Assembly (NCBI GenBank): GCA_002733805.1
Contig: NVXG01000028.1
Coordinates: forward strand, 102,868 to 166,867
Source: Robiginitomaculum sp.
GTDB lineage: Bacteria > Pseudomonadota > Alphaproteobacteria > Caulobacterales > Maricaulaceae
DNA: 64,000 nucleotides
Direction of reading: 5' to 3'
Shown here piece after piece: positions 8,956 to 18,188 of this stretch; position 1 is the first letter of the stretch, and each line of letters opens with the position of its first letter. The translations under genes were made by a program, and so were the position numbers. A model generated the notes under the pieces. The model worked only from the letters and a program-made list of their open reading frames with translations, made no database searches and was not told the DNA's origin.

Positions 8956-9330
8956 CTAGGTTATTTTTTGGGCAACCAATGCGAGCTGTAACTCTAGGCG
9001 TTTGATCTCGCGCAGGATTTCTTGTTTATCTATTTGTTGCAGGAACCACATTTTTAGCATGGCCATGGCAAAGCTAAAGAAACCTGTGCCAAAGCCCCAA
9101 AGCGCCATATTTCGTCCTGTTTCTGCGTGAAAGAAATGCCAACCGGCCCACAGCGCCGCGCCAAACATGATAAATTGCATAATGGCACTCAACCACATCC
9201 ATCCAGCCATACGGCCTTGCAATACATTGCCCAGCAAACCCCATATGCCTTGCGGCGCGACGAGAGCATCTAATTGGTTAGCCTCATCCGAAGACAGTGC
9301 CTCGCGAATTGCGTCATCAAGTTGTGTCAT
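8956..9330 (-). CDS. DUF6768 membrane protein, partner of ECF sigma
   Basis: A 124-residue protein with a short soluble N-terminus, two transmembrane helices (about residues 44-66 and 75-97) and a basic/helical C-terminal tail (LQQIDKQEILREIKRLELQ). It matches the DUF6768 family that typically follows ECF sigma genes in Caulobacterales relatives. Its ATG lies inside the end of the sigma gene (14-base overlap), which indicates coupling. By context it may act as the membrane-bound anti-sigma or signal partner, though no classical anti-sigma zinc motif is visible. Confidence 0.75.
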   Translation of the reverse strand: MTQLDDAIREALSSDEANQLDALVAPQGIWGLLGNVLQGRMAGWMWLSAIMQFIMFGAALWAGWHFFHAETGRNMALWGFGTGFFSFAMAMLKMWFLQQIDKQEILREIKRLELQLALVAQKIT

Positions 9331-9883
9331 TGTTTTCTCCTGTTTCTAGTTTGGTTCGTAAAATTTGGCGGGCGGTGTGCAGGCGCGATTTTACCGTGCC
9401 TTCGGCCAGCCCTAAAATGTGGGCGACCTCGCCCATGGAAAATCCGCCCGTATAGTGCAGCTCCAGCACTTCTTGTTGGGATGCGGACAGCGATTTGATC
9501 GCCGCGCGCAAATCCATTGCAGCCGGTGAAATCTGGTTGGCGGTTTGATCATCATCATCTTGAGTGGCTTGGTGCAACTCATCATGCAGCACATGGGTTC
9601 TACGCCGGCGGCGGATAAAGTCGATGCAGGTCAGATGCCCGATCCGAAGCAACCATGCGGCAAAACAAGCCGGGTCTTTTAAGCGGCCAATCCCACGCAT
9701 TGCCTTGACCCAGACCCGCTGTGCAGCATCTTGCGCGTCAGCTGGTTGATCCAATTGGCGCAGGCACCGCCGCAACAATATGGGGCCCCAGATACGGACC
9801 AACCCGTCAAACGCCGCCCGATCGCCACTTTGTGCCTTGAGCACCAACAGTTCTGTGGCAATTCTTTCCGGCGTGCGGGTCAT
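9317..9883 (-). CDS. ECF-type RNA polymerase sigma factor
   Basis: A 188-residue sigma factor with region 2 (QPADAQDAAQRVWVKAM, then CFAAWLLRIGHLTCIDFIRR) and region 4 (LSASQQEVLELHYTGGFSMG, EVAHILGLAEGTVKSRLH). It lacks regions 1 and 3, as in ECF sigmas. I start it at the ATG at 9883; a TTG codon directly upstream is less likely. It overlaps the DUF6768 gene, which probably controls its activity. The regulon cannot be told from this window, although the adjacent divergent msrPQ genes for oxidative repair are a plausible target. Confidence 0.93.
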   Translation of the reverse strand: MTRTPERIATELLVLKAQSGDRAAFDGLVRIWGPILLRRCLRQLDQPADAQDAAQRVWVKAMRGIGRLKDPACFAAWLLRIGHLTCIDFIRRRRRTHVLHDELHQATQDDDDQTANQISPAAMDLRAAIKSLSASQQEVLELHYTGGFSMGEVAHILGLAEGTVKSRLHTARQILRTKLETGENNDTT

Positions 9884-10080
9884 CAAATTACATACTCCAC
9901 AAGAGGGTGTTCATGGATAAGGTCGCTGCAAATGGTCATTTGGTTCATTTCGCACCCAAACTTTTCGTGAAGAGGACTTACCTGTTCCCTCAAACTTACG
10001 TGAGCTTGCCAAGCTTTCACTAGATTGAGCAACAAAAACCCGCCATAGTTTAGAACCGATCTAATCAATGGAATTGCCTC

Positions 10081-11048
<968 letters not shown>

Positions 11049-11049
<1 letters not shown>

Positions 11050-11669
11050 TGAGTTCTGATCGCTGGATAAAGCCCGCCTTCTTCGCCGGGTTTTCGATCC
11101 CCTTTGTCTATTTATTGTGGCAATGGGGTTTGCTATTCACCGGGCAACCCGGCTCATTGGGAGCCAATCCGATTGAAGCCACCAATCGGTTTTTGGGCGA
11201 TACCGCATTGCGGGTGTTGCTGATTACGTTGGCGGTAACACCGCTTCGTGACCTGACGGGCTGGATCAAACTGACCCGCTTGCGACGGATGATTGGCCTG
11301 TTTGCGTTCTTTTATGTCAGCCTGCACCTGACCTCATATTTTGGTATGGATTTGTTGTTCTCGGTCAAAGCCCTGCTGAAAGACATTACCAAGCGCACTT
11401 ATATTACCTTGGGCATGACCGCTTTTGTTTTGCTGATCCCGCTAGCGCTGACCTCAACCAATGGCATGATCCGCCGCCTTGGCCCCAAGCGCTGGAACCA
11501 ACTTCATAAGCTAATCTATCTCATTGCAGCGCTTGGCGTTCTGCACCATTTTTTCATGGTCAAAGGCAATCAACCGGAACCATGGGTCCATTTGGGTATT
11601 TTGGTCATTTTGCTGGGTTGGCGTTTGGCCAAATGGAGCAAACCCCGCTTTGCCCGGCGCGCTGCTTAA
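11049..11669 (+). CDS. msrQ: MsrQ, haem-binding membrane subunit
   Basis: A 206-residue integral membrane protein of the ferric-reductase-like family with about six transmembrane helices. Histidines lie in membrane segments (FYVSLHLTSYFG, WNQLHKLIYLIAALGVLHHF), as expected for b-type haem ligands. MsrQ passes electrons from the quinone pool or cytosol to MsrP. The ATG at 11049 overlaps the msrP stop codon. The last 4 bases overlap the convergent flgH gene. Confidence 0.94.
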
Positions 11670-12388
11670 AATGGAAAGATAATGTCGTACAATTGTTGAC
11701 CATAACGCGGGTTCTGGGCATCTGAAATAATGCCACGACCCCCATAGGAAATCCGAGCTTCGGCAATTTGGGTGTGCGCGATGATATTACTGGATGAAAT
11801 ATCCTGCGGGCGAACAATACCCGAGATCAACAAATCTCGCACTTCATGATTGATCCGTACTTCTTGGCGACCGGCAATGACCATATTGCCGTTGGGCATA
11901 ACTTGGGTCACCACAGCGGCCACGGTCAAATTGATGGTTTCCGATCTAGCCACAGAACCGGCGCCTTTATTGCTGCTGGTTGAACCCAATGAGGTCAGGG
12001 AACCGGGGGTGATACCCCCCAAATGTTTTTCAAGCCCAAAGAAATTGCTCAGGTCAGAATCTTCGGCACTGGTCCTGGAGCGCTCGGTGGTATTTCTTAC
12101 ATTGGCCGAATCCGATATATTGATCGACACGGTCAAAATATCCCCTACATTATTGGCTCGCTGATCGTTGAAGAAGGTCCGGGCATTGGTGCGCCACAAT
12201 GAATTGGCCTGACGGTCTTGGACGATCGGGATCGGCATCGGCATTACGACCGGACGCTGACCATAAACATTTGCCGGGTTTTCCATTGGGGTCAGCTCTG
12301 GCGCTTTGCCAATGTTTTTGATACGGTCAAACGTGCCGCAACTGGCCAATGGCAGGCTCAAAACGGCCAACAAAATCAATTTTTTCAT
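11666..12388 (-). CDS. flgH: FlgH, flagellar L-ring lipoprotein
   Basis: A 240-residue outer-membrane lipoprotein that forms the L-ring. The lipobox LASC is at residues 14-17. FlgH hallmarks include SLWRTNARTFFNDQRANNVG, DILTVSINI and the C-terminal ISYGGRGIISDAQNPRYGQQ. It is the last gene of flgF-flgG-flgA-flgH, starting 2 bases after the flgA stop codon, and it converges on msrQ with a 4-base overlap. Confidence 0.96.
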   Translation of the reverse strand: MKKLILLAVLSLPLASCGTFDRIKNIGKAPELTPMENPANVYGQRPVVMPMPIPIVQDRQANSLWRTNARTFFNDQRANNVGDILTVSINISDSANVRNTTERSRTSAEDSDLSNFFGLEKHLGGITPGSLTSLGSTSSNKGAGSVARSETINLTVAAVVTQVMPNGNMVIAGRQEVRINHEVRDLLISGIVRPQDISSSNIIAHTQIAEARISYGGRGIISDAQNPRYGQQLYDIIFPF

Positions 12389-12390
12389 AG

Positions 12391-13386
12391 TTATCCACCC
12401 AGCATTTGTGTTGGTACTGCCACCGCTTTTCCGGGGCCAGTGATCAGAATTTCAATGGTTCGGCTTGATTGAAGGTTGACTGCCCGCACCGTGTCACCCA
12501 GTGCGGCGTTGGACAGAACCTTGCCGCGCGCCGTTAATCTCAGACCAGGCAGTTCATAAGCGATTGAGATCAACTCGCCCTTTTTGACTACATCCGGTGT
12601 TTTCAGATCATGTTGACGTAAGGCTTTGGCCGGGATCAACGAGCGCCGCACTTCTTTGCCGATCAGATCGTCTTCCAGCAAAACCGGATTATTGCCCAAC
12701 CGATCTGTGCGGACAAACTGCCAACGAATATCATCACGCTCGATAATTTCCCCGGACACAAACGCCCGGTTCAAAGTCGGTATTTCGCTCATTTGCCAAG
12801 CTCTACCACGTAAGGGGACCGCTTGCGCGCCTCCATAGGGCACCAGACTGGCGACAAATGATCTGCGTGCAATGTTCATCTCAAAATGCTCAATAAACGG
12901 CAAATTTTCCGCCATATCCGGCACAAAAATACCGGTTGAACCAGCGGTCAAAGCCAGCTCAAAGCGCTGTCCATTTCCACTACGGTCCATTTCTTCGCGC
13001 AAAATTTCAATTAATTCATGGCGACCCAATCGTCGCCCGGCCCGTTTGATCACAATACGCCGCAAGCCCGCTACATTATTCCAAGTTGCACCGCGCGCCT
13101 TGGCTTGTCGCGACAATGCAATCGGGTGCAAAGCCTTCGATCGGCCCGGCAAAGGCGCAGCGGTCACCACCACATCGCCCAGATCACCTGCATTGATGAA
13201 CAGGTCGGCAAAAGTGACATTTTCGGATTTCACCACAATAACTGAACGCAATTGCAGGTTTTCCTCCACAGTGCCTGTTGCACTTTGCGCCAAGACCAAC
13301 GAGGCCGAAACCACCAGCAGCAAGATCGCCAAGGCAAAAATCCCGAAACGACGCCGAAAATCCAGTGAAGCAAAATAATTATGCAT
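12391..13386 (-). CDS. flgA: FlgA, P-ring assembly chaperone
   Basis: A 331-residue exported protein with an N-terminal hydrophobic signal (about residues 13-33, ending LVLAQ). The C-terminal SAF-type domain contains the FlgA signatures RRSLIPAKALRQHDLKTPDVVKKGE near residue 250 and GDTVRAVNLQSSRTIE near the end. FlgA is the periplasmic chaperone for P-ring (FlgI) assembly. The N-terminal half is longer than in E. coli FlgA (about 219 residues), as in other Caulobacter-type homologues. It sits between flgG and flgH with tight spacing. Confidence 0.92.
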   Translation of the reverse strand: MHNYFASLDFRRRFGIFALAILLLVVSASLVLAQSATGTVEENLQLRSVIVVKSENVTFADLFINAGDLGDVVVTAAPLPGRSKALHPIALSRQAKARGATWNNVAGLRRIVIKRAGRRLGRHELIEILREEMDRSGNGQRFELALTAGSTGIFVPDMAENLPFIEHFEMNIARRSFVASLVPYGGAQAVPLRGRAWQMSEIPTLNRAFVSGEIIERDDIRWQFVRTDRLGNNPVLLEDDLIGKEVRRSLIPAKALRQHDLKTPDVVKKGELISIAYELPGLRLTARGKVLSNAALGDTVRAVNLQSSRTIEILITGPGKAVAVPTQMLGG

Positions 13387-13395
13387 GACTTGTCC

Positions 13396-14184
13396 CTATC
13401 GACGTAAGTTGGCGCTGGTTGAAAGCATTTCATCGGCGGCGGAGATTACCTTTGAGTTCATCTCGTACGCTCTTTGTGCCTGAATCAGTGCGGTGATTTC
13501 CTGCACGGCATTGACGTTTGAAGCTTCGATAAACCCTTGCGATATCCGACCAAATCCAGCCGAACCCGGTGTGCCGGTATTGGCCGGACCAGATGCAGCG
13601 GATTCGAGAAAGAGGTTATTGCCTTGCGGGTCGAGCCCGGCCTCATTGAAAAATGTGGCCAATTCCAACTGCCCAACTGTTTGTGGCGCAGTTTGCCCCG
13701 GGATCGACGCTTGAACCTGTCCCTGTTGGGAAATGGTGATGTCGATCGCATCCAATGGCATGGTGATGCCCGGCGATACGACATAGCCGTCTTCGGTCAA
13801 TAATTGGCCCTCCGGTCCAACTGCGAAATTTCCAGCGCGCGTATAACCGTCTTCACCCGAAGGCAATTGCACGGTGAAATACCCCTGTCCGGCAATGGCC
13901 AAGTCATATGGATTGCCAGTCTGAGTCAGATTGCCTTGCTCGGTCACCCGGTATACCGAACCCGCTTTTACACCCAAGCCGATCTGCACCCCGGTTGGCA
14001 CTATAGTTCCGGCATCGGATGAACTGGCCCCTTGGCGCTCGACGCTTTGGTAGAGCAAATCCTGAAACTCGGCCCGCTGGCGTTTATATCCAGTGGTGTT
14101 CATGTTGGCGATATTATTGGAGATCACCTCCACGTTTAGTTGTTGGGCCAACATGCCCGTTGCTGCTGTATTTAGTGCACGCAT
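13396..14184 (-). CDS. flgG: FlgG, distal rod protein
   Basis: A 262-residue distal rod protein. It begins with the canonical MRALNTAATGMLAQQLNVE and IISNNIANMNTTGYKRQRAEF-type region, has the Gly-rich middle GQGYFTVQLPSGEDGYTRAG, and ends with EMNSKVISAADEMLSTSANL. These termini are the rod/hook coiled-coil zones. The length equals that of E. coli FlgG (260). It belongs to the flgF-G-A-H operon under the sigma-54-type promoter at 15002-15017. Confidence 0.97.
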   Translation of the reverse strand: MRALNTAATGMLAQQLNVEVISNNIANMNTTGYKRQRAEFQDLLYQSVERQGASSSDAGTIVPTGVQIGLGVKAGSVYRVTEQGNLTQTGNPYDLAIAGQGYFTVQLPSGEDGYTRAGNFAVGPEGQLLTEDGYVVSPGITMPLDAIDITISQQGQVQASIPGQTAPQTVGQLELATFFNEAGLDPQGNNLFLESAASGPANTGTPGSAGFGRISQGFIEASNVNAVQEITALIQAQRAYEMNSKVISAADEMLSTSANLRR

Positions 14185-14206
14185 GGTTTTGTCTCCATCA
14201 TTTCAT

Positions 14207-14944
14207 TCAAGCAACCCGGCCCAAGCGTTGGATCGCTTGGCGGGAAGTATCTTCTTCTGATTTCAGCATATTGGAGACCGACTGATAGGATCGAGTAACC
14301 TCGACCATCCGGTTAATCTCCAGGATTGGAACTACGTTGGATCGTTCCAGATATGCTTGCATTATTTTTGGGGTTTCGATGGTTTCGGGAATCGCGCCTT
14401 CGGGTGCCCGGTATCTGCCGCTGCCATCCTTGGCCAGACCACCCAATGCGGCAAACCCAACCACTTTCAAGCGACCAATTTCGGCGCCATCAATCGAGAT
14501 TATCCCTTTTTGGTCAATGCTTGGCGCACCGCCAAACGCATCCATCAAAATCGGAGCCCCGGTATCATCCAGAACCATCATTCCATCGGACGTGCTTAAC
14601 GTTCCGGTTTGATCAACTTTAAATCGACCGTCTCTGGTGTAGCGCTCTCCATCAGGGGTTTCCACGGCGAAGAAGCCCTTACCAATCAACGCCACATCAA
14701 GCGGTCGTCCGGTGATTTCAATTCGGCCATCCGAAAAATCCCGGGCTACGCCCCAGTCTTGTACAAAATTGATTTTGTTCGGGCCGTCAGCGTGGGAAGA
14801 GGTGGCACCCGATTTGGAAGCAAGCAATAATTTTTCAACTTTGAATCCGGCGGTATTCATATTGGCCAGATTATTCGCAGTTATTGATAATTCGCGGCGC
14901 AAAGTCATTTGCCGCGTCAGTGCGACCATCAAAGCATTTTCCAT
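14207..14944 (-). CDS. flgF: FlgF, proximal rod protein
   Basis: A 245-residue rod protein. It starts MENALMVALTRQMTLRREL and has the family segments ITANNLANMNTAGFKVEK, GKGFFAVETPDGERYTRDG and the C-terminal INRMVEVTRSYQSVSNML. I chose the ATG at 14944: AAGG precedes it at normal spacing and the protein aligns with the family from there. An upstream in-frame extension to 15040 would run through the promoter region. It is the first gene of flgF-G-A-H. Confidence 0.95.
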   Translation of the reverse strand: MENALMVALTRQMTLRRELSITANNLANMNTAGFKVEKLLLASKSGATSSHADGPNKINFVQDWGVARDFSDGRIEITGRPLDVALIGKGFFAVETPDGERYTRDGRFKVDQTGTLSTSDGMMVLDDTGAPILMDAFGGAPSIDQKGIISIDGAEIGRLKVVGFAALGGLAKDGSGRYRAPEGAIPETIETPKIMQAYLERSNVVPILEINRMVEVTRSYQSVSNMLKSEEDTSRQAIQRLGRVA

Positions 14945-15001
14945 GTCACTAGCCTTTTGCTGGTGTTCAGGCACATTTCGTACCCATAGTGAACATCCCC
15001 T

Positions 15002-15017
15002 TGCAGCCAGCATGCCA
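15002..15017 (-). promoter_or_regulatory. Sigma-54-type promoter for flgFGAH
   Basis: On the minus strand TGGCATG-CTGG-CTGCA matches TGGCACG-N4-TTGCA with one change in each element. The predicted RNA start is near 14990, giving a leader of about 45 bases before flgF. Confidence 0.65.
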
Positions 15018-15066
15018 ATGTTAGATTCTTTATTTTTCAATGACTTACCGAAGTATCCAATACGAA

Positions 15067-15115
15067 CCCGCCAAAAAACCCGGCAATCCAGACCCGGTGC
15101 CCGGCAGGAAATGCC
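15067..15115. promoter_or_regulatory. ftr-like boxes upstream of flgF
   Basis: CCCGCCAAAAAACCCGG (15067-15083) and CCCGGCAGGAAATGCC (15100-15115) lie about 50-98 bp upstream of the sigma-54 element. The second resembles the box at 4861-4878 ahead of flgI (CCCGGCAG with AAATG). They are candidate FlbD enhancer sites, located between the flgF and fliL start regions. Confidence 0.5.
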
Positions 15116-15169
15116 TCACAAAACGGACATATTGATTTCTGTGCTGAAACAGAGGAAGGCAACGCCTCC

Positions 15170-15186
15170 TTAACCATCAATCACCA
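15170..15186 (+). promoter_or_regulatory. Possible CtrA half-site upstream of fliL
   Basis: TTAACCAT (15170-15177) is a good CtrA half-site, but the second half at the correct 7-base spacing is poor (TCACC for TTAAC). It lies about 50 bases before the fliL start. fliLM is a CtrA target in Caulobacter, which makes it plausible. Confidence 0.35.
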
Positions 15187-15226
15187 TACTTGTCCGCGAA
15201 GACAAATCTCATATGGAGTGGCGCAA

Positions 15227-15787
15227 ATGGCCGAAGAGACCGAAGCCGAAGAAACCGAAGGCGAAGAAGACGCTGAAGGCGAAGGTGCACCCAAGAAATC
15301 CAAGAAAAAAATGTTGCTGTTTATCGTTTTACCAGCGGTGATTGTACTGCTGGCGGCGGTGGCTGGTGGCTTGATGTTTATGGGTGGGGACAAGGAAGAA
15401 GAGGTCGTTCTGGATGAACACGGACAACCTATTCTTGCCGAAGGCCACGGAACAGAAACCAAACACGCCGATGCCCATGACCCATTATTTTATCAAATGC
15501 CCGATATTCTGGTAAATATCTCTGGCGAAGAAGAGGGTGAACAACTGGTCTTGCAGATCAAAATGCAACTGGAAGTGCCCGACGAAGAGACTATTCACAA
15601 ACTGGATGCCCTGTTGCCTCGGGTGGTTGACCATTATCAGGCCTTTTTACGGGAATTGCGGGTTGAAGATATCAAGGGTTCGGCTGGCAATTACCGACTG
15701 CGGCTTGAATTACTGCGCCGAGTGAATCTGGCTGTGCAACCGGCCCACGTCAACGATGTGCTCATTGAAAAACTGTTGGTGAACTAA
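15227..15787 (+). CDS. fliL: FliL, flagellar basal-body-associated protein
   Basis: A 186-residue single-pass membrane protein with an acidic cytoplasmic N-terminus (EETEAEETEGEEDAEGEG), a basic patch, a transmembrane helix (about residues 29-51), and a periplasmic FliL domain (YQMPDILVNISG, LLPRVVDHYQAFLRELRVED). FliL encircles the stator and supports motor torque. The ATG at 15227 is chosen because GGAG is 8 bases upstream; an in-frame GTG at 15218 overlaps that site. fliM follows after 4 bases. The operon continues through DUF6468 and motE. Confidence 0.93.
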   Translation: MAEETEAEETEGEEDAEGEGAPKKSKKKMLLFIVLPAVIVLLAAVAGGLMFMGGDKEEEVVLDEHGQPILAEGHGTETKHADAHDPLFYQMPDILVNISGEEEGEQLVLQIKMQLEVPDEETIHKLDALLPRVVDHYQAFLRELRVEDIKGSAGNYRLRLELLRRVNLAVQPAHVNDVLIEKLLVN

Positions 15788-15791
15788 CCAG

Positions 15792-16973
15792 ATGGCTGAG
15801 GATGCAGATCAAGAAGCAATGATGGCCGAGTGGGAGGCCGAAGCGGCGGGAGTCGACGAGGCAGATGCGGCTGGAGGCGGCGGCGCCACTGGCGATGACG
15901 ACGCATTTGCCGCCGAATGGGAGGCCATGGTCGGGGATGAGGATGCTGGCGCAACCGTTGCCTCGGCCGGCGAAGCACCGGGTTCCGAACGCATTCTTAA
16001 CCAGGATGAAATTGATAATTTGCTGGGCTTTGACGGCTCCGAAGAAGAGGGTGATTCCGACTCCGGTATTCGGGCAATCATTGACTCAGGACTAGTCAGT
16101 TATGAACGCCTGCCCATGTTGGAAATCGTCTTTGATCGGTTGGTCCGGATGATGACCACATCGTTGCGTAATTTCACATCGGACAATGTTGAAGTTAGCC
16201 TCGACAACATCTCATCCATCCGGTTTGGCGACTATCTGAACTCGATTCCCCTGCCCGCAATTCTGGCGGTTTTTCGAGCCGAACAGCTTGATAATTATGG
16301 CTTAATGACCGTTGATTCCAACCTGATTTATTCGATTGTGGATGTACTGTTAGGTGGACACCGGGGCACAGCTGCCATGCGGGTCGAGGGTCGCCCGTAC
16401 ACCACGATTGAGCGGCGACTGGTCCAAAAAATGATCAAGGTGGTGTTGAACGATGCCCAACGGGCTTTTGCACCATTAACCCAAGTCGATTTCACACTGG
16501 ATCGGATCGAAACCAACCCACGGTTTGCCGCCATTGCCCGCCCGGCCAATGCAGCCATTTTGGTGCGTCTGCGCATTGATATGGAAGACCGTGGGGGACG
16601 CATCGAATTGATGTTGCCCTATTCAACGCTGGAGCCGATCCGCAAAATGCTATTGCAGCAATTCATGGGTGAAAAATTCGGTCGGGACAATATTTGGGAG
16701 AGCCATCTGGCTTCGCAATTATGGTCGACCGGCATTGATGTGCAGGCGGTGTTGGATGAATACCAGGCCCCGTTGTCCACCGTCATGGACTTAAAAGTCG
16801 GCGACACCATCATGCTCAACACCAATCCGGATAGTGAGATTTTGATGCGCTGTGGTGGCATTCCGGTGGCCAAAGCCAAAATCGGTCGTAAGGGCCATCA
16901 TATTGCGGTTCGCGTGTCCCAAACACTGACCAATTCAAAAACAGCTAAAAAGTTAGAGGAGCAAGCTCAATGA
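15792..16973 (+). CDS. fliM: FliM, flagellar motor switch protein with long acidic N-terminus
   Basis: A 393-residue C-ring protein that binds phospho-CheY and sets rotation direction. The CheY-binding motif ILNQDEIDNLLGF lies at residues 68-80 rather than at the extreme N-terminus as in E. coli. It is preceded by an acidic, Gly/Ala-rich arm containing the near-repeat AEWEAEAAG / AEWEAMVGD (12-20 and 41-49). The middle domain and the C-terminal FliN-like domain (LSTVMDLKVGDTIMLN) are complete. The stop overlaps the next start (ATGA). Confidence 0.96.
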   Translation: MAEDADQEAMMAEWEAEAAGVDEADAAGGGGATGDDDAFAAEWEAMVGDEDAGATVASAGEAPGSERILNQDEIDNLLGFDGSEEEGDSDSGIRAIIDSGLVSYERLPMLEIVFDRLVRMMTTSLRNFTSDNVEVSLDNISSIRFGDYLNSIPLPAILAVFRAEQLDNYGLMTVDSNLIYSIVDVLLGGHRGTAAMRVEGRPYTTIERRLVQKMIKVVLNDAQRAFAPLTQVDFTLDRIETNPRFAAIARPANAAILVRLRIDMEDRGGRIELMLPYSTLEPIRKMLLQQFMGEKFGRDNIWESHLASQLWSTGIDVQAVLDEYQAPLSTVMDLKVGDTIMLNTNPDSEILMRCGGIPVAKAKIGRKGHHIAVRVSQTLTNSKTAKKLEEQAQ

Positions 16974-17347
16974 CCCTTTCCATCGCCTTCGAAATTTTGG
17001 TTAGCCTGCTGCTGGTGATCACCATCGGATACTGTTTTGTGCTGGACCAACGATTGAAAGCCCTGCGATCGGGTCAGGACGGGGTTCGCCAATCCATTGT
17101 TGAGTTGATCAGCGCCACCGGGCAAGCCGAACACAGTATCCGGTTGTTAAAAGAAACCGGCACGACCGTTAGCCAAGAACTGGAAGCACATATTCTGGAG
17201 GCCAAAGCGCTGGGTCAAAAAATTACGGCTAGAACGGAACCGGCACCGCGCCGAGCATCTGCCCGGCCACTGGGCAAAATACCATCCGCGTCAATCCCGA
17301 ACCTCAACGGTTCCGGTTTGATGGACCGGCTAAAAAAGACAGGATAA
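16970..17347 (+). CDS. DUF6468 membrane protein of the fliLM operon
   Basis: A 125-residue protein with one N-terminal transmembrane helix (about residues 5-25) and a helical cytoplasmic part (LDQRLKALRSGQDGVRQSIV, then SIRLLKETGTTVSQELEAH). This matches DUF6468, found between fliM and motE in alphaproteobacteria. The ATG overlaps the fliM stop codon and motE begins 3 bases after this gene, so it is translationally coupled and very probably flagellar. Its function is unknown; the pattern suggests a membrane-tethered coiled-coil factor near the motor. Confidence 0.75.
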   Translation: MTLSIAFEILVSLLLVITIGYCFVLDQRLKALRSGQDGVRQSIVELISATGQAEHSIRLLKETGTTVSQELEAHILEAKALGQKITARTEPAPRRASARPLGKIPSASIPNLNGSGLMDRLKKTG

Positions 17348-17350
17348 GCC

Positions 17351-18058
17351 ATGCCAGTTCGCCTATTTATTATTTTAGCCATTTTAGGCAGCGGCTTGGT
17401 TGCGATTAAAGTTCTGTCGATCACCGATGAGGTTTTGACCTTACTGGACCCGGCGCAACCGGCTTGGGCCGCATCAAGCAAGCCAAAAAAAACCAAAAAA
17501 GCAGAACCGCATGCGACACCGCCTCCCCCTGATTTTATAGCCGATCCAGAACCGGAACCCGCAGCAAAAACCTGTGTAGCCTTGAGTTTTGCCGAGCAAG
17601 CCGGGTTGAGCGAGCAGGAGTTACGGGTGGTCATGCGCCTTAGCGAACGCCGCGAAGAGCTGGAAATCCGCGAACGGGATCTAAAAACCCGCGAAGGCGT
17701 TGTTACCCTGTCAGAAAAGCAGCTAGATGATCGACTGACTCGCATTGAAGGGGCCATTGCCAAATATGACCAGAGAATTGGCAAATTGGATGAACAGGAA
17801 GAAGCGCGAATGGCGCTTGTGGTCAAAACCTATGAATCGATGAAACCCAAATCAGCAGCAACTATTTTCAATACACTGAATGACCGCGTCTTGTTACAAG
17901 TTGCCACCCGGATGAAACCACAGTCCATGGCCAAAGTTCTGGCCGCAATGAATACGGCCCGCGCCTCTAGCTTGACGGTTCAAATGACCGAGCAATTTGC
18001 CCGGCCCAACAGCGCCGAGGCCCTGTTGACTGGTGAAACAGATAATCCTGAAGGATAA
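17351..18058 (+). CDS. motE: MotE-family flagellar motility protein
   Basis: A 235-residue protein with an N-terminal membrane/signal segment, a Pro-rich linker (ATPPPPDF region), a long charged coiled coil (about residues 95-155, e.g. RREELEIRERDLKTREG), and a C-terminal MgtE-N-like domain (SMKPKSAATIFNTLNDRVL, RMKPQSMAKVLAAMN). This is the MotE layout: a periplasmic chaperone for the MotC stator-associated protein in rhizobia. It lies directly behind fliL-fliM-DUF6468. Confidence 0.82.
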   Translation: MPVRLFIILAILGSGLVAIKVLSITDEVLTLLDPAQPAWAASSKPKKTKKAEPHATPPPPDFIADPEPEPAAKTCVALSFAEQAGLSEQELRVVMRLSERREELEIRERDLKTREGVVTLSEKQLDDRLTRIEGAIAKYDQRIGKLDEQEEARMALVVKTYESMKPKSAATIFNTLNDRVLLQVATRMKPQSMAKVLAAMNTARASSLTVQMTEQFARPNSAEALLTGETDNPEG

Positions 18059-18188
18059 CCCGTAAATTTCGACGGTTAATTCCGATCCAAAAGCCCAATT
18101 CTCTAACACCCGCTTAACCCTGTTTAGGTAAATTGGGCCGTAATGTTGTGTCGAATGGGCAGAACAACGGAATTTTGGGCCAAATTGG

